Assembly (NCBI GenBank): GCA_035539075.1
Contig: DATLJB010000180.1
Coordinates: forward strand, 8,650-72,649
DNA from: Dongia_B sp035539075
Lineage (GTDB): Bacteria; Pseudomonadota; Alphaproteobacteria; Dongiales; Dongiaceae
Reading direction: 5' to 3'
DNA: 64,000 bases
Position 1 is the stretch's first letter; each line of letters begins with the position of its first letter. Made by a program: the position numbers and the translations under genes. Positions 1-9,055 of this stretch are shown in pieces. The notes under the pieces are model-generated. The model was given only the letters and a program-made list of their open reading frames with translations. It was not told where the DNA came from and did not search any database.

Positions 1-206
1 GGAGAACGGTAGCCGGCGGTGCGGCGGCGCGGCTCTCTGATCTGTAACAATCGCGCCCGCCAACTGCTCAACAAAAACTTCATTATTTTTGCTTCCTGCC
101 TTGCCCTATCTATGCGGCCGGGTCATTGCGCCGGGGTCTTCCGCCGCGGTCATTGCATGCGGCGGAAATATGCGCATCGCCCGCGACACAGCAGGAAGAG
201 GGAAAT

Positions 207-1553
207 ATGAAGACCAAGCTTTTTGGCGTCATTGGCGTCATGTCGACTGCCATCGCGCTCGCGGCGCCAGCTTCGGCCGACAAGACCAAGATCGATTTCT
301 GGTACGGCAATTCCGGCGATATCAGCAAACGCGTGCAGGAAGTCTGCCAGCATTTCAATGAGTCCCAGCAGGACTTCGACGTCAATTGCACGAGCCAGGG
401 CTCTTATGCCGCGGCGGTGCAGAACACCATCGCCGCCTTCCGCGCCGGCAAGCAGCCGACCATCGTTCAGGTCTTCGATGTCGGCACCCTGGATCTGATG
501 TTGTCCGATGCCTATTACCCGGTCGACAAGCTGATGGCCGATTATGGTTACAAGATCGACTGGAACAATTATTTCCCCGGTATTGCCAACTACTTCGCCA
601 GTTCGAAAGGCGAACTCTACTCGATGCCGTTCAACAACTCGACGGCGCTGCTCTATTGGAACAAGGACGCCTTCGCCAAGATCGGCAAGCCGGATGCGCC
701 GAAGACCTGGGAAGAAGCGGCCGATGACATGAAGGCAATGAAGGCCGCGGGCTATGAATGCCCGATGGCGATCAATATCAGCGCCGACGAAAGCTGGCAG
801 CTGCTGGAGCAATTCTCCGCCATCCATGGCGAGCCGATCGCCACCAAGAGCAATGGATATCAGGGCCTCGACGCCGAGTTGGTCTTCAACAAGACCAAGT
901 TCGTCAAATACGTCACCGACCTGAAGTCCTGGTACGACCAGGGCTTGGTCAAGATCAAGTCCAAGGAAACCGGCCAGACCATGGTCGAAGCCTTTGCCGG
1001 CGGCGATTGCCAGATGATCCTGACCTCCGTCGGCGATCATGGCACGATCGGCCGCACCGCCAAGCCCGGCATGAACTGGAGCGTCGCCATGCTGCCGGTC
1101 TATGCCGGCACCGAACGCAAGAACTCGCTGGTCGGCGGCGCCTCGCTCTGGGTGCTCGCGGGCAAGTCGAAGGATGAATACAAGGCGGCGGCAGCCTTCC
1201 TGAACTTCATCGCCCAGCCGGAACAGGCCTTGTTCTGGTCGACCGTCACCGGCTATATCCCGGTCACCAAGAGCGGCTATGACTATATGGTGCAGCAGGG
1301 CTTCTACAAGCAGGCCGCCTATCAAGGTCGCGAGATCGCCATCGAGAGCCTGACCGCGTCGCAGCCGACCGATGTCAGCCGCGGCATCCGCCTCGGTGGC
1401 TTCCTGCAGATCCGCAACGAAGTCGGCAACGGTCTGCAGGCGATCTTCTCCAACAAGGAACCGGTCCAGCAGGCGCTCGACGAAACGGTCGAGCGTGGCA
1501 ATGCCATCCTGCGCCGTTTCGAAGCCACCTATAAGGGCAAGACGATCCCTTGA
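207..1553 (+). CDS. ugpB: ABC transporter periplasmic binding protein, glycerol-3-phosphate type (UgpB-like)
   Basis: Periplasmic solute-binding protein of 448 aa that should deliver sn-glycerol-3-phosphate or a glycerophosphodiester to the UgpAE permease. The N-terminus (MKTKLFGVIGVMSTAIALA..ASA) is a Sec signal peptide with cleavage near residue 23. The mature part has the extracellular-binding family 1 pattern, including IDFWYGN, FNNSTALLYWNKDAF and GGASLWVLAGKS. An in-frame ATG at 126 would add 27 residues ahead of the signal peptide. The ATG at 207 is preferred because GGAAGAGGG lies just upstream and the signal peptide then starts properly. It heads a same-strand set with two permeases and an ATPase. 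Function is assigned from family resemblance and gene order; other polyol phosphates are possible substrates. Confidence 0.88.
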   Translation: MKTKLFGVIGVMSTAIALAAPASADKTKIDFWYGNSGDISKRVQEVCQHFNESQQDFDVNCTSQGSYAAAVQNTIAAFRAGKQPTIVQVFDVGTLDLMLSDAYYPVDKLMADYGYKIDWNNYFPGIANYFASSKGELYSMPFNNSTALLYWNKDAFAKIGKPDAPKTWEEAADDMKAMKAAGYECPMAINISADESWQLLEQFSAIHGEPIATKSNGYQGLDAELVFNKTKFVKYVTDLKSWYDQGLVKIKSKETGQTMVEAFAGGDCQMILTSVGDHGTIGRTAKPGMNWSVAMLPVYAGTERKNSLVGGASLWVLAGKSKDEYKAAAAFLNFIAQPEQALFWSTVTGYIPVTKSGYDYMVQQGFYKQAAYQGREIAIESLTASQPTDVSRGIRLGGFLQIRNEVGNGLQAIFSNKEPVQQALDETVERGNAILRRFEATYKGKTIP

Positions 1554-1565
1554 TTGACAACCGGG

Positions 1566-1618
1566 ATCGGCTTCAGCCGATGCCCCCTCCCAGTCCCTCC
1601 CCCCGAATCGGGGGAGGG
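1566..1618. repeat. Two intergenic hairpins after ugpB (attenuator-like, dispersed-repeat-like)
   Basis: Two inverted repeats lie in the 229-base gap between ugpB and ugpA. ATCGGC-TTCA-GCCGAT spans 1566-1581. CCCTCCCCC / GGGGGAGGG spans 1595-1618 and is followed by TTAGGGTGAGGA. Neither has a T-tract. A stem-loop after a binding-protein gene commonly stabilises the upstream mRNA and lowers read-through to the permease genes. The second hairpin resembles a GC-rich palindrome frequent between genes in alphaproteobacteria. Confidence 0.55.
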
Positions 1619-1782
1619 TTAGGGTGAGGAGCTTCGTCTGAGATGGATTTCAACCGACGGCACGAATTGCGGTTTCCCCGGCGCAACCGGGGAAGCCGTC
1701 GTTCCGGAGCAACGACAAGAAGCCCTCAACCGGATCAGCAGGATCGGGCCGGCACAGCCTGAAGCAATATGAGCAGAACCAG

Positions 1783-2667
1783 ATGGAAAAGCGCGCCACC
1801 TTCGCCAGCAATCGCACCGGTATCCTGCTGATCCTGCCGCAGCTGCTGCTGATCTTCACTTTCTTCTATTGGCCGGCCGGCGAAGCGCTCTATTGGGCAT
1901 TCACCCTGCAGCGCCCCTGGGGCGGCGGCAACGAGTGGGTCGGGTTCAGCAATTTTCTCAGCATCCTTGCCGATCCCGTCTACTGGCATTCGATCGCTAT
2001 CAGCATCCTTTTCGCCGTGGCAGCCAGCGCCGTCGCCATGGGCATTGCGCTGCTGCTGGCACTGCTGACCGACCGGCAATTGCGCGGCTACCGCGTCTAT
2101 AGCAGCGTCCTCGTCTGGCCCTACGCCATCGCCGCTCCCGCCCTTGGCCTTGCCTTTCGCTTCATGCTGGCGCCGGAAGCGGGTTTCCTCGCCACCTTCA
2201 ACAAGGCCTGGCCCGGGTTCTGGAACCCGGCACTGAACGGCACCGATGCGATGATCGCCATCATCATCGCCTATGCCTGGAAGTATATCGGCTACAACTT
2301 CATCTTCTTCCTGGCCGCCTTGCATTCGATCCCGCGCTCGCTGCTGGAAGCAGGCGCCATGGACGGCGCCGGCATCACCCGGCGCATGCGCGATATCCAA
2401 TTGCCGCTGCTAGCCCCGACACTGTTCTTCCTGATCATCGTCAACCTGACCGACAGCTTCACCGACAGTTTCGGCATCGTCGACATCATGACCGGCGGCG
2501 GACCGGCCCGCGCCACCGAACTGATGGTCTTCAAGATCTATTTCGACGGCTTCAAGGGCCTCGACTATTCCGGCGCCGCCGCCCAGAGCATCATCCTGAT
2601 GCTGCTGGTCATTCTCCTCACCATCGCGCAGTTCCGCTTCGTCGAACGGCGCATCCATTACAAATAG
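1783..2667 (+). CDS. ugpA: ABC transporter permease, UgpA-like
   Basis: Inner-membrane permease of 294 aa with about six hydrophobic segments, the first near residues 15-40. The binding-protein-dependent transport EAA loop is visible as LLEAGAMDGAGITRRMRDI near residues 187-205; this contacts the ATPase. RATELMVFKIYFDGF near the C-terminus is typical of UgpA/MalF-type sugar permeases. It forms a heteromeric channel with the next gene, 8 bases downstream. The ATG at 1783 has only a weak upstream purine stretch, but the reading frame and the hydrophobic start support it. Confidence 0.88.
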   Translation: MEKRATFASNRTGILLILPQLLLIFTFFYWPAGEALYWAFTLQRPWGGGNEWVGFSNFLSILADPVYWHSIAISILFAVAASAVAMGIALLLALLTDRQLRGYRVYSSVLVWPYAIAAPALGLAFRFMLAPEAGFLATFNKAWPGFWNPALNGTDAMIAIIIAYAWKYIGYNFIFFLAALHSIPRSLLEAGAMDGAGITRRMRDIQLPLLAPTLFFLIIVNLTDSFTDSFGIVDIMTGGGPARATELMVFKIYFDGFKGLDYSGAAAQSIILMLLVILLTIAQFRFVERRIHYK

Positions 2668-2675
2668 GTACCGGG

Positions 2676-3590
2676 ATGGTTGAACGTAGCCGCCGCTTCG
2701 ATCTCATCGCCCAGGCCGTCCTGTTCCTGGGACTCGTCATCGCCTCGCTGCCCTTCATTATCGTGGCCATCGCCGCCTCGCATGATCTGCCGACCGTCAA
2801 CAAGGTGCCGATGCCGCTGACGCCGGGTCATGATTTCGTAAAAAACGTCGTCGAAGCCTGGCAGCGCGCCGATCTCGGCACCAAGCTGATCAACAGCCTG
2901 ATCTTCGCCGGCGGCGTCGCCCTCGGCAAAGTCTTCATCGCCGCCCTCTCCGCCTTCTCCATCGTCTATTTCCGCTACCGCGGGCGTATGGTGATCTTCT
3001 GGCTGATCTTCATTACCCTGATGCTGCCTTTGGAAGTGCGCATCGTGCCGACCTATTCGGTAGCCGCCAACGTGCTGAACCCCTATCAGACAATTCTCGA
3101 CCTGACGGGCATAACCTGGTTGATCCAGCAGGTCAGCGGCCTTCAAGTGTCGCTGCAATGGGGCCTGCTCAATTCCTATACCGGCCTCATCGCACCGCTG
3201 GTTGCCACCGCCACCGGCACTTTTCTCTACCGCCAGTTCTTCCTCACCTTGCCGGACGAATGGGTCGAAGCAGCCAAGATGGACGGGGCCGGCCCGCTCC
3301 ATTTCTTCATCGATGTGCTGTTGCCGGTTTCACGCACCAATATGGTGGCGCTCGGCACCATTATGTTCGTCTGGGCCTGGAACCAGTACCTCTGGCCGCT
3401 GCTGGTCACCACCGATCCCGGGCATGCCACGGCGGTAATGGAACTGAAGGAACTCATCCCCTCCACCTATGGCATTCCCGACTGGAATGTCGCCATGGCG
3501 GGCACGCTGATTGTCATGCTGCCGCCCCTTATCGTCGTCGTGCTGATGCAGCGCTGGTTCGTTCGCGGCCTGATCGCGACAGAGAAATGA
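2676..3590 (+). CDS. ugpE: ABC transporter permease, UgpE-like
   Basis: Second inner-membrane permease subunit, 304 aa, MalG/UgpE type, with about six membrane segments starting near residue 12. The cytoplasmic EAA loop reads EWVEAAKMDGAGPLHFF near residues 195-211. The C-terminal VLMQRWFVRGLIATEK is the classic UgpE/MalG ending. It is 8 bases after ugpA and 21 bases before the ATPase gene, so the three are surely co-transcribed. Confidence 0.9.
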   Translation: MVERSRRFDLIAQAVLFLGLVIASLPFIIVAIAASHDLPTVNKVPMPLTPGHDFVKNVVEAWQRADLGTKLINSLIFAGGVALGKVFIAALSAFSIVYFRYRGRMVIFWLIFITLMLPLEVRIVPTYSVAANVLNPYQTILDLTGITWLIQQVSGLQVSLQWGLLNSYTGLIAPLVATATGTFLYRQFFLTLPDEWVEAAKMDGAGPLHFFIDVLLPVSRTNMVALGTIMFVWAWNQYLWPLLVTTDPGHATAVMELKELIPSTYGIPDWNVAMAGTLIVMLPPLIVVVLMQRWFVRGLIATEK

Positions 3591-3611
3591 CTTGGAACGG
3601 GAACCGAAGCC

Positions 3612-4733
3612 ATGAGTAGGATCGTCATCCGCAATCTGCGCAAGGCCTATAACCGCAACGAGATCGTGCGCGACCTCGACCTCGCGATAGAGGACGGCGA
3701 ATTCGTGGTTGTGCTGGGTCCCTCCGGCTGTGGCAAATCAACCCTGCTGCGCATGATCGCCGGCCTTGAGGAAATCACCGGCGGCGAGATCGAAATCGAC
3801 GGCCGCGTCGTCAACCGGCTGGAGCCGCGCGAACGCGGCTGCGCCATGGTGTTTCAGAACTACGCGCTCTATCCGCATATGACGGTCGCCGAAAACATTG
3901 GCTACGGCCTCAAGGTCGCGGGTATCAAGCGAGAGGAACGGTCGCGGCGCGTCGCCGCCGTCGCCGATACGCTCGGCCTCGGCGAGATGCTGGCGCGCAA
4001 GCCCTCAGCGCTCTCCGGTGGTCAGCGCCAGCGCGTCGCCATGGGCCGCGCCATGATCCGCGAGCCGCGCGTTTTCCTGTTCGACGAGCCCTTATCCAAT
4101 CTCGATGCCAAATTGCGCGCGCAACTGCGGCTGGAGATCCGCCAGTTGCATCAGCGCCTCAAGACCACCAGCATCTTCGTGACCCATGACCAGATCGAGG
4201 CGATGACGCTGGCCGACAAGCTGGTCGTGCTGAACAAGGGCCGCATCGAGCAGATGGGCTCGCCGGCCGAGATCTATCATCGCCCAAACAGCCTGTTCGT
4301 CGCCGAATTCATCGGCGCCCCGCCGATGAACATTCTGGCCGCTCATGTCGGTGAGGATCGCTTCCTCCATTTGTCGGCAGACTGGCGCCTGCCCGTCGCC
4401 GATCACGTCGGTGCCGGCCCGCTGAAAATCGGTTTCCGGCCAGAAGATGTCGCCATCACGCAGCAGCCGATACCCGGTAGCACCGCCTTCGAAGTGACGC
4501 TGATTGAGGAGCTCGGCATGGGCCAGTTGGCGCATGGACAGGTCGGCGGAACCAATATCGTCGTCCACCTGCCCAAGGGCGGTGCGCCCATCCTTCGGCA
4601 GCGTCTGCACGTCTCGGTCCCCGCCACGCATCTGCATGCCTTCGATGCCGCCAGCGGCCGCCGTCTCGACATTGAGCCGATCGTCACCGAGGCGGGGTTG
4701 CACCAGGTCATCGGTTTCGCCGCGCCACGCTGA
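3612..4733 (+). CDS. ugpC: ABC transporter ATP-binding protein, UgpC-like
   Basis: ATPase of 373 aa that energises the UgpBAE importer. It shows Walker A GPSGCGKST (about residues 37-45), Q-loop QNYALYPHMTV, signature LSGGQRQRVAMGRA, Walker B VFLFDEPLSNLD and H-loop FVTHDQIEAM. The C-terminal part (about 235 onwards) is the regulatory OB/TOBE fold of MalK/UgpC-type ATPases, including IGFRPEDV. It is the last gene of the ugp set and converges with the fusion gene on the other strand. Confidence 0.92.
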   Translation: MSRIVIRNLRKAYNRNEIVRDLDLAIEDGEFVVVLGPSGCGKSTLLRMIAGLEEITGGEIEIDGRVVNRLEPRERGCAMVFQNYALYPHMTVAENIGYGLKVAGIKREERSRRVAAVADTLGLGEMLARKPSALSGGQRQRVAMGRAMIREPRVFLFDEPLSNLDAKLRAQLRLEIRQLHQRLKTTSIFVTHDQIEAMTLADKLVVLNKGRIEQMGSPAEIYHRPNSLFVAEFIGAPPMNILAAHVGEDRFLHLSADWRLPVADHVGAGPLKIGFRPEDVAITQQPIPGSTAFEVTLIEELGMGQLAHGQVGGTNIVVHLPKGGAPILRQRLHVSVPATHLHAFDAASGRRLDIEPIVTEAGLHQVIGFAAPR

Positions 4734-4766
4734 TGCGGCGCCACACCGACGTCTCAGGGAAAGTGG

Positions 4767-6257
4767 CTATTTGCTGAGATGCCCGGCAAACCGCTTTTCC
4801 GCCGCCTTCGGATCGTTGACCGCGCCATAGGCGATGCCACCGGCCATGTCGCCGGGATAGACCTCTTCCAGCCGCAGTTTCAACCCCTGCACCAGCGAGC
4901 GGGCGACGTAAGCGGGCGGGGTCTTCGGCAGGCCGAGCGGACGCACGGAATCAGTGTCGATCAGGCCCGGCAGGACGGCCAGCACATGGGTGCCTTGCTG
5001 CGCCAGTTCCGCCCGCAGCGCCTGGGTGAGGCTGAGCAGGGCCGCCTTCGAGGCGCAGAAGGAACCCATCAGCGGCAGATTGGCCTGGGCATGGCCAGAG
5101 ACAAGATTGGCGATGGCGCCGCCGCCATTGGCGCGCAGCACCGGCGCGAAGGCGCGGCACATGGCGAGCGTGCCGAAATAGTTCACCTCCATCTCGTGAC
5201 GCGCGGCGCTGAGATCATTGCTGGCGATCAGCGGCGTCAGATGATTGTCGCCGGCGTTATTGACGAGCAGCGTCACATCGGGGCAGGCGCGGGCTGCCGC
5301 CTCGACATCACTCTGTTGCGTGATATCAAGCTGCAGCCCGACGAGGCGATCGGGCGCCTGGGCGATGAGCGGCTTCAGGCTGTCGCGATCGCGGGCCGCG
5401 CAATAGATCTTGCCGGCGCCCGCCTGCAACAGGGCCTGGACGATCTCGCGGCCGAGACCGCGACCCGCACCGGTCACCAGCGCCACGGCACCCGGCACCG
5501 GATCACGACCATTGCCGGGCCGGAAACGGTCGATCTGCGCTTTCGACGGCGCCTGCAGCAGGTCCTGGTCATTCGCAAGGATGACGAGCTGGAAACCCTG
5601 GGCGCGGCGGTCCGCCGCCATGGCGCCATGGGGCGTGAAGATGCCGCTATATTTGCCGGCCGCCACGGTCGCCGCCTTGATGCGTTCCACCGCCTGCTGG
5701 TGCTTGGGGCCGAAATCCGGGAAGGCTCCGATCGAGAGCGCGAGATCGAAGGGGCCGATGAAGACCATGTCGATGCCGGGCACGGCGGCGATGGCGGCCG
5801 CGTTTTCCATTCCCTTCGCCGTCTCGATCATCACCGCAACGAAAGTGTCTTCATTGGCGCGAGCGACATAGGAGAGCGCATCGAAGACCGGTCGTACATT
5901 GCCGAAGCTGCGCTGGCCACGCGGCGGATATTTAGCGGCCACCACCGCCGCCTCTGCCTCCTCAGCGGTTTCGACGAAGGGCACGATGACGCCGCGGGCA
6001 CCGGCATCCAGCGCACTCCCGATCGCATGTGGCGTGTTCGCCGAAACGCGGCAGAGGACCGTCGTCAGATGCCGCACATGACCTATACCCAGTTCCAGGC
6101 TCTCGCGGGTCCACAGGCCGTGCTGAAGATCGAAGACCACGGCATCGGGTTTTCCCTGCGCCATGATTTCGGCGATGGCGGGCGAACCCAGCGCCAGCCA
6201 GTGGCAGCCGACGCAGCGGCCCGCCGCAAGCTGTTGCAGAATGGGATTGCTGGACAT
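4767..6257 (-). CDS. HpcH/HpaI aldolase fused to a short-chain dehydrogenase domain lacking the catalytic Tyr
   Basis: A 496-aa two-domain protein. Residues 1 to about 255 are a class II HpcH/HpaI pyruvate-type aldolase: FDLQHG carries the base His, LCRVS the carboxylate-binding Arg, VMIETAKG and IDMVFIGPFDLALSIG the metal ligands Glu and Asp. From about residue 258 there is an SDR Rossmann domain with TGAGRGLG (cofactor loop) and NNAG. The SDR active site, normally YxxxK, reads FCASK. Phe400 (codon 5058-5060, TTC) replaces the proton-donating Tyr, so oxidoreductase chemistry is doubtful. The start at 6257 has GGAG 8 bases upstream; an upstream in-frame start at 6332 would add 25 poorly conserved-looking residues. 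The neighbour on the other strand is ugpC. Substrate unknown; aldol cleavage of a 2-keto-3-deoxy sugar acid would fit the first domain. Confidence 0.85.
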   Translation of the reverse strand: MSSNPILQQLAAGRCVGCHWLALGSPAIAEIMAQGKPDAVVFDLQHGLWTRESLELGIGHVRHLTTVLCRVSANTPHAIGSALDAGARGVIVPFVETAEEAEAAVVAAKYPPRGQRSFGNVRPVFDALSYVARANEDTFVAVMIETAKGMENAAAIAAVPGIDMVFIGPFDLALSIGAFPDFGPKHQQAVERIKAATVAAGKYSGIFTPHGAMAADRRAQGFQLVILANDQDLLQAPSKAQIDRFRPGNGRDPVPGAVALVTGAGRGLGREIVQALLQAGAGKIYCAARDRDSLKPLIAQAPDRLVGLQLDITQQSDVEAAARACPDVTLLVNNAGDNHLTPLIASNDLSAARHEMEVNYFGTLAMCRAFAPVLRANGGGAIANLVSGHAQANLPLMGSFCASKAALLSLTQALRAELAQQGTHVLAVLPGLIDTDSVRPLGLPKTPPAYVARSLVQGLKLRLEEVYPGDMAGGIAYGAVNDPKAAEKRFAGHLSK

Positions 6258-6407
6258 GATTCCGACTCCGGTGCGGCGATGGGCCGCCACGATAGGCGAA
6301 AGCGCCGGCCCCGATAAGCCATTCGCATGCAAAGCTGCCCTGCCGGTCGATACCGGCCGCGCGACGTCTCATGGCCATGCTGCACCGCAGCGACCAAAAC
6401 AATGCTA

Positions 6408-6425
6408 TTTGGCATATTTGCCAGA
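6408..6425. promoter_or_regulatory. Operator-like dyad in a 349-base divergent intergenic region
   Basis: TTTGGCA-TATT-TGCCAGA is an inverted repeat (6 of 7 positions pair) in a distinctly AT-rich stretch (6400-6480) between the aldolase-SDR gene (start 6257, minus) and the AMIN gene (6607, plus). The rest of the 6258-6606 gap shows no coding signal. The position suits a regulator site for either gene. No regulator is encoded next to it. Confidence 0.35.
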
Positions 6426-6606
6426 ATGTTAAATGATATTCTTCATCTAAAATATTGAAACCGACTGCACGTTAAGCTAGAATCACTTCGCGCCACCTCT
6501 CTCAGTTGCCGCGGGATGCGGCAATGGGCCGGGTCCTGGCCATACGCAGAGCATCGAAGGCTGCCCACGCCCGTCGTGAAACGGGCGTCCATGAAGTGGG
6601 GTCGTG

Positions 6607-7449
6607 ATGAAGCGCCTATTGGCGATTCTCTTCCTGCTGGTCCCCGTAACGGCGTTCGCCGCGCCGCGCGTAAGCGATGTGCGCCTGACGAGCGAGGCGG
6701 GACATGCGCGGCTGGAACTGGACCTGGCCGGCGCACCGGCTTTTCACGTCTTCTATCTCGCCGATCCCTACCGCATCGTGATTGATATGGAGGCAGTGGA
6801 CTGGCAAGTGGCCTTGCCCGCGCGAAGCGCCGCTGACGGCCCGGTCGGCGGTCTTCGGCACGGCGTCCGCAAATCAGGCGCCGCGCGGCTGGTCCTCGAT
6901 CTCACCGTCCCCGCACGGATTTCCAATGCGCGCTATCAAGCCGGCGAGAAGGGCGGGAAGCGCCTGGTGATAGATGTGCGGCAGGTGAGCGCCGCCAATT
7001 TCGCCACAGCGATGGAGCGCTACCAGCCGGTCAAGAAAGCATCGGCCGCGGCGATCGAGATGACGACCGCCGCCGGCGGCGCGAATGCAGGCCGGTCCGG
7101 CCGTGACAGCGCGACCGTGACCTCGGGGGGCAGCAAATGGCTGGCCGCCAGCCAGGCGGCGGGAACGCCAAGCGCGCGGACGGCTCAGGCGGTCGGCGAG
7201 CCGGCCGCCACGCAGGACGCGGCGACGCAGAACGTTGCGGCACCGAACATTGCTCAGGCCAGGCGTGCGGCAAGACAGGTCTATCGCGAACCCTTGCTGA
7301 CCGATGCCGATGCGGCCTTGCGCGCGAAGGGCGGGGAGAGCCAGCGCGACCCCCTGGAATATACCAGCCCCGACGGCTATTATTTTTCCTATATGCAGCC
7401 GCCCGGATCTCTGTTCGGCGCGGGCGTTACCGTCGGCATGCAATTCTGA
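6607..7449 (+). CDS. Secreted AMIN-domain protein without an amidase domain
   Basis: Exported protein of 280 aa. Residues 1-19 (MKRLLAILFLLVPVTAFAA) are a Sec signal peptide. Residues about 20-125 resemble the AMIN domain: VSDVRLTSEAGHARLELDL, YRIVIDM, and KRLVIDVR. AMIN domains place amidases and secretins at peptidoglycan or the division site. The expected Amidase_3 catalytic domain is missing. The remainder is Ala/Gln-rich low-complexity sequence (DAATQNVAAPNIAQ), and the tail EYTSPDGYYFSYMQPPGS leads to a hydrophobic GVTVGMQF end. The start could be GTG 6604 or ATG 6607. A cell-envelope role is likely; the specific role is unknown. Confidence 0.68.
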   Translation: MKRLLAILFLLVPVTAFAAPRVSDVRLTSEAGHARLELDLAGAPAFHVFYLADPYRIVIDMEAVDWQVALPARSAADGPVGGLRHGVRKSGAARLVLDLTVPARISNARYQAGEKGGKRLVIDVRQVSAANFATAMERYQPVKKASAAAIEMTTAAGGANAGRSGRDSATVTSGGSKWLAASQAAGTPSARTAQAVGEPAATQDAATQNVAAPNIAQARRAARQVYREPLLTDADAALRAKGGESQRDPLEYTSPDGYYFSYMQPPGSLFGAGVTVGMQF

Positions 7450-7615
7450 TTGGCCGCGGCGATCGCTGTCGGCGCCGTCGCCGGCGGCTCCGAGCGACCA
7501 TCTCGTAAACCATTTGCAATCTCGCGCGCCGACCCGCAGGCTTAAGCGGCAGACGACGCTGCCCGCCGCCGTCCGGATGAGACTGCCGGCGGGGCAGTCA
7601 GCAGGGAGGCCGCCC

Positions 7616-8383
7616 ATGCCCTATGTGCAGCGCAATTCGAAGCTGGAGATCATCGGTCTTTTCGCCAATCCACAGCCTGGCCATGCCGAGGAATTCGTCT
7701 CCGAGGAACATCCCGAAGTACAGGCCCTGCGGGATGAGATGGGCGCGACCGAATGGCCCTCGCAGATGCCCTCCGCCACAGAAATGCGGCGCACGGAGCG
7801 CGAGCAGCAAGAGATCGGCACCGAAGATGCGGCCATGGATGCGGCCATCGTGCATTTCCTGAAGGCTTGGAGCAATCTGGAAACCAGCCTCAGCACGCTG
7901 CTTTATGAAGCGCTCGATATCCACCCTCGCAGCAGCCGGGTCGCCTACGCGATCTATTACAGCGCGCCGGGTTTCGAACCGCGGCTGCGCCTGCTCACCG
8001 AAGTCTTCGAGCAGCTGGCGGCCGAGCAGGTCGAGCTGCACGCCTTCCCGGCCCTATGGCAGAAGATCTGCCGGCAGATGCGGACGTTCCGCGAGCCGCG
8101 TGATCTCGTCGCCCATGGCGCACGGATCGTTCTCGCGGTCGATGGCCGCAACGCCGTGCGCCTCACTTCGCCGGCCCATGATGCCCGGCGCGCCGGCCGC
8201 CCCGATCCTCGCGGCGCGGCCTATGGCGGATCAGCCACCGATATCACCGATGCCGCCGATCGCGTGGCGGCGCTGCAAGCGGATATCGACCGCATCAACC
8301 GCCTGTTCACCATGCTCAACAATCGGGAGCTGACGGCCTTCCGCCGCCTGTTGGAGGAATTGCGCCAAAGCTGCGCCACATAG
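7616..8383 (+). CDS. Hypothetical protein with MPYVQRN-type N-terminal motif
   Basis: Protein of 255 aa, not assigned to a named family. A strong AGGGAGG ribosome site precedes the ATG at 7616. The first 40 residues (YVQRNSK, GLFANPQPGHAEEF) match a short motif often seen at the N-terminus of alphaproteobacterial proteins and some phage tail accessory proteins. The middle part (about 75-190) is helical, with DAAIVHFLKAWSNLETSLS and RDLVAHGARIVLAV; this pattern of helices with an R-x4-H resembles HEPN/Cthe_2314-type helical bundles, but I cannot confirm it. The C-terminus is coiled-coil-like (ADRVAALQADIDRINRLF). It sits alone after the AMIN gene. Confidence 0.7.
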   Translation: MPYVQRNSKLEIIGLFANPQPGHAEEFVSEEHPEVQALRDEMGATEWPSQMPSATEMRRTEREQQEIGTEDAAMDAAIVHFLKAWSNLETSLSTLLYEALDIHPRSSRVAYAIYYSAPGFEPRLRLLTEVFEQLAAEQVELHAFPALWQKICRQMRTFREPRDLVAHGARIVLAVDGRNAVRLTSPAHDARRAGRPDPRGAAYGGSATDITDAADRVAALQADIDRINRLFTMLNNRELTAFRRLLEELRQSCAT

Positions 8384-8434
8384 CAACACCACGCTCCAAA
8401 CCCGTCGGAGCAGCCGGGCCGGAAACGATGCGGG

Positions 8435-8965
8435 CTAGGTGCTGCGCGGGCCGATGCCCGTCATGATCATGGAAATCCGCACGCCGTCTTCGGAAAGCGG
8501 CAGAATCATGATCTGATAATTGAGCCGCCGTTCCTCGATCCAGGCATCGCGGTCGGCGAAAAGCGGCTGGCGCAGCGTGATCATCTTCTCATAAAAGCCG
8601 AGCGTGATATCGGTCATGCGTGGACTGGGCAGTTCGTCGGCCCAGCCTCCCGTCATCTCACGTCCCACGATATCGCGCCACCAACCACCGACAATGCGGA
8701 AGCGGTAATAGCGTCCGCTGGCCGAAGCCCGCGGCTGCACCGAAGGTGGATTGCGTGGATCGTCATCGTGAACCTCCGTCAACGCGATGCGGTTCAGCAT
8801 GAAGACCAGATCGACGGCATCGATATCGCGGCGGCGCGGGAAGGGCCTGCCGGCGCGGCAATGCGCCCAGTAGGCCAGCAGGCGCCTGAGATCGTGATGG
8901 TCCGGCACACGCGATTCCCCCGTCGCGGCGTCAATTGCCGGTACCCGCCTGCTTCCATCATCCAT
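8435..8965 (-). CDS. PAS-domain protein (PAS_5 type)
   Basis: Protein of 176 aa that looks like the single-domain PAS_5 family, common and multicopy in alphaproteobacteria. Supporting patterns are LLAYWAHCRAGRPFPRRRDID near the start, YRFRIVGGWWRDIVGREMTG and a C-terminal RRLNYQIMILPLSEDG. These proteins have no attached output domain and their ligand is generally unknown. Start ATG at 8965. It converges with the unknown gene ending at 8383. Confidence 0.75.
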   Translation of the reverse strand: MDDGSRRVPAIDAATGESRVPDHHDLRRLLAYWAHCRAGRPFPRRRDIDAVDLVFMLNRIALTEVHDDDPRNPPSVQPRASASGRYYRFRIVGGWWRDIVGREMTGGWADELPSPRMTDITLGFYEKMITLRQPLFADRDAWIEERRLNYQIMILPLSEDGVRISMIMTGIGPRST

Positions 8966-9055
8966 CAGGAAATCCGCCCGTTTCCATGGCAGCGGTGGTC
9001 ATCGATATCGGCGTTCCGGCGGCCAAGAGCAGACAGGTATAAGGGTGCTGCCGCA

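Noticed and set aside
4779..6317. 512-codon plus-strand frame
   Set aside because: Antisense to the aldolase-SDR gene; composition is Arg-rich and motif-free.
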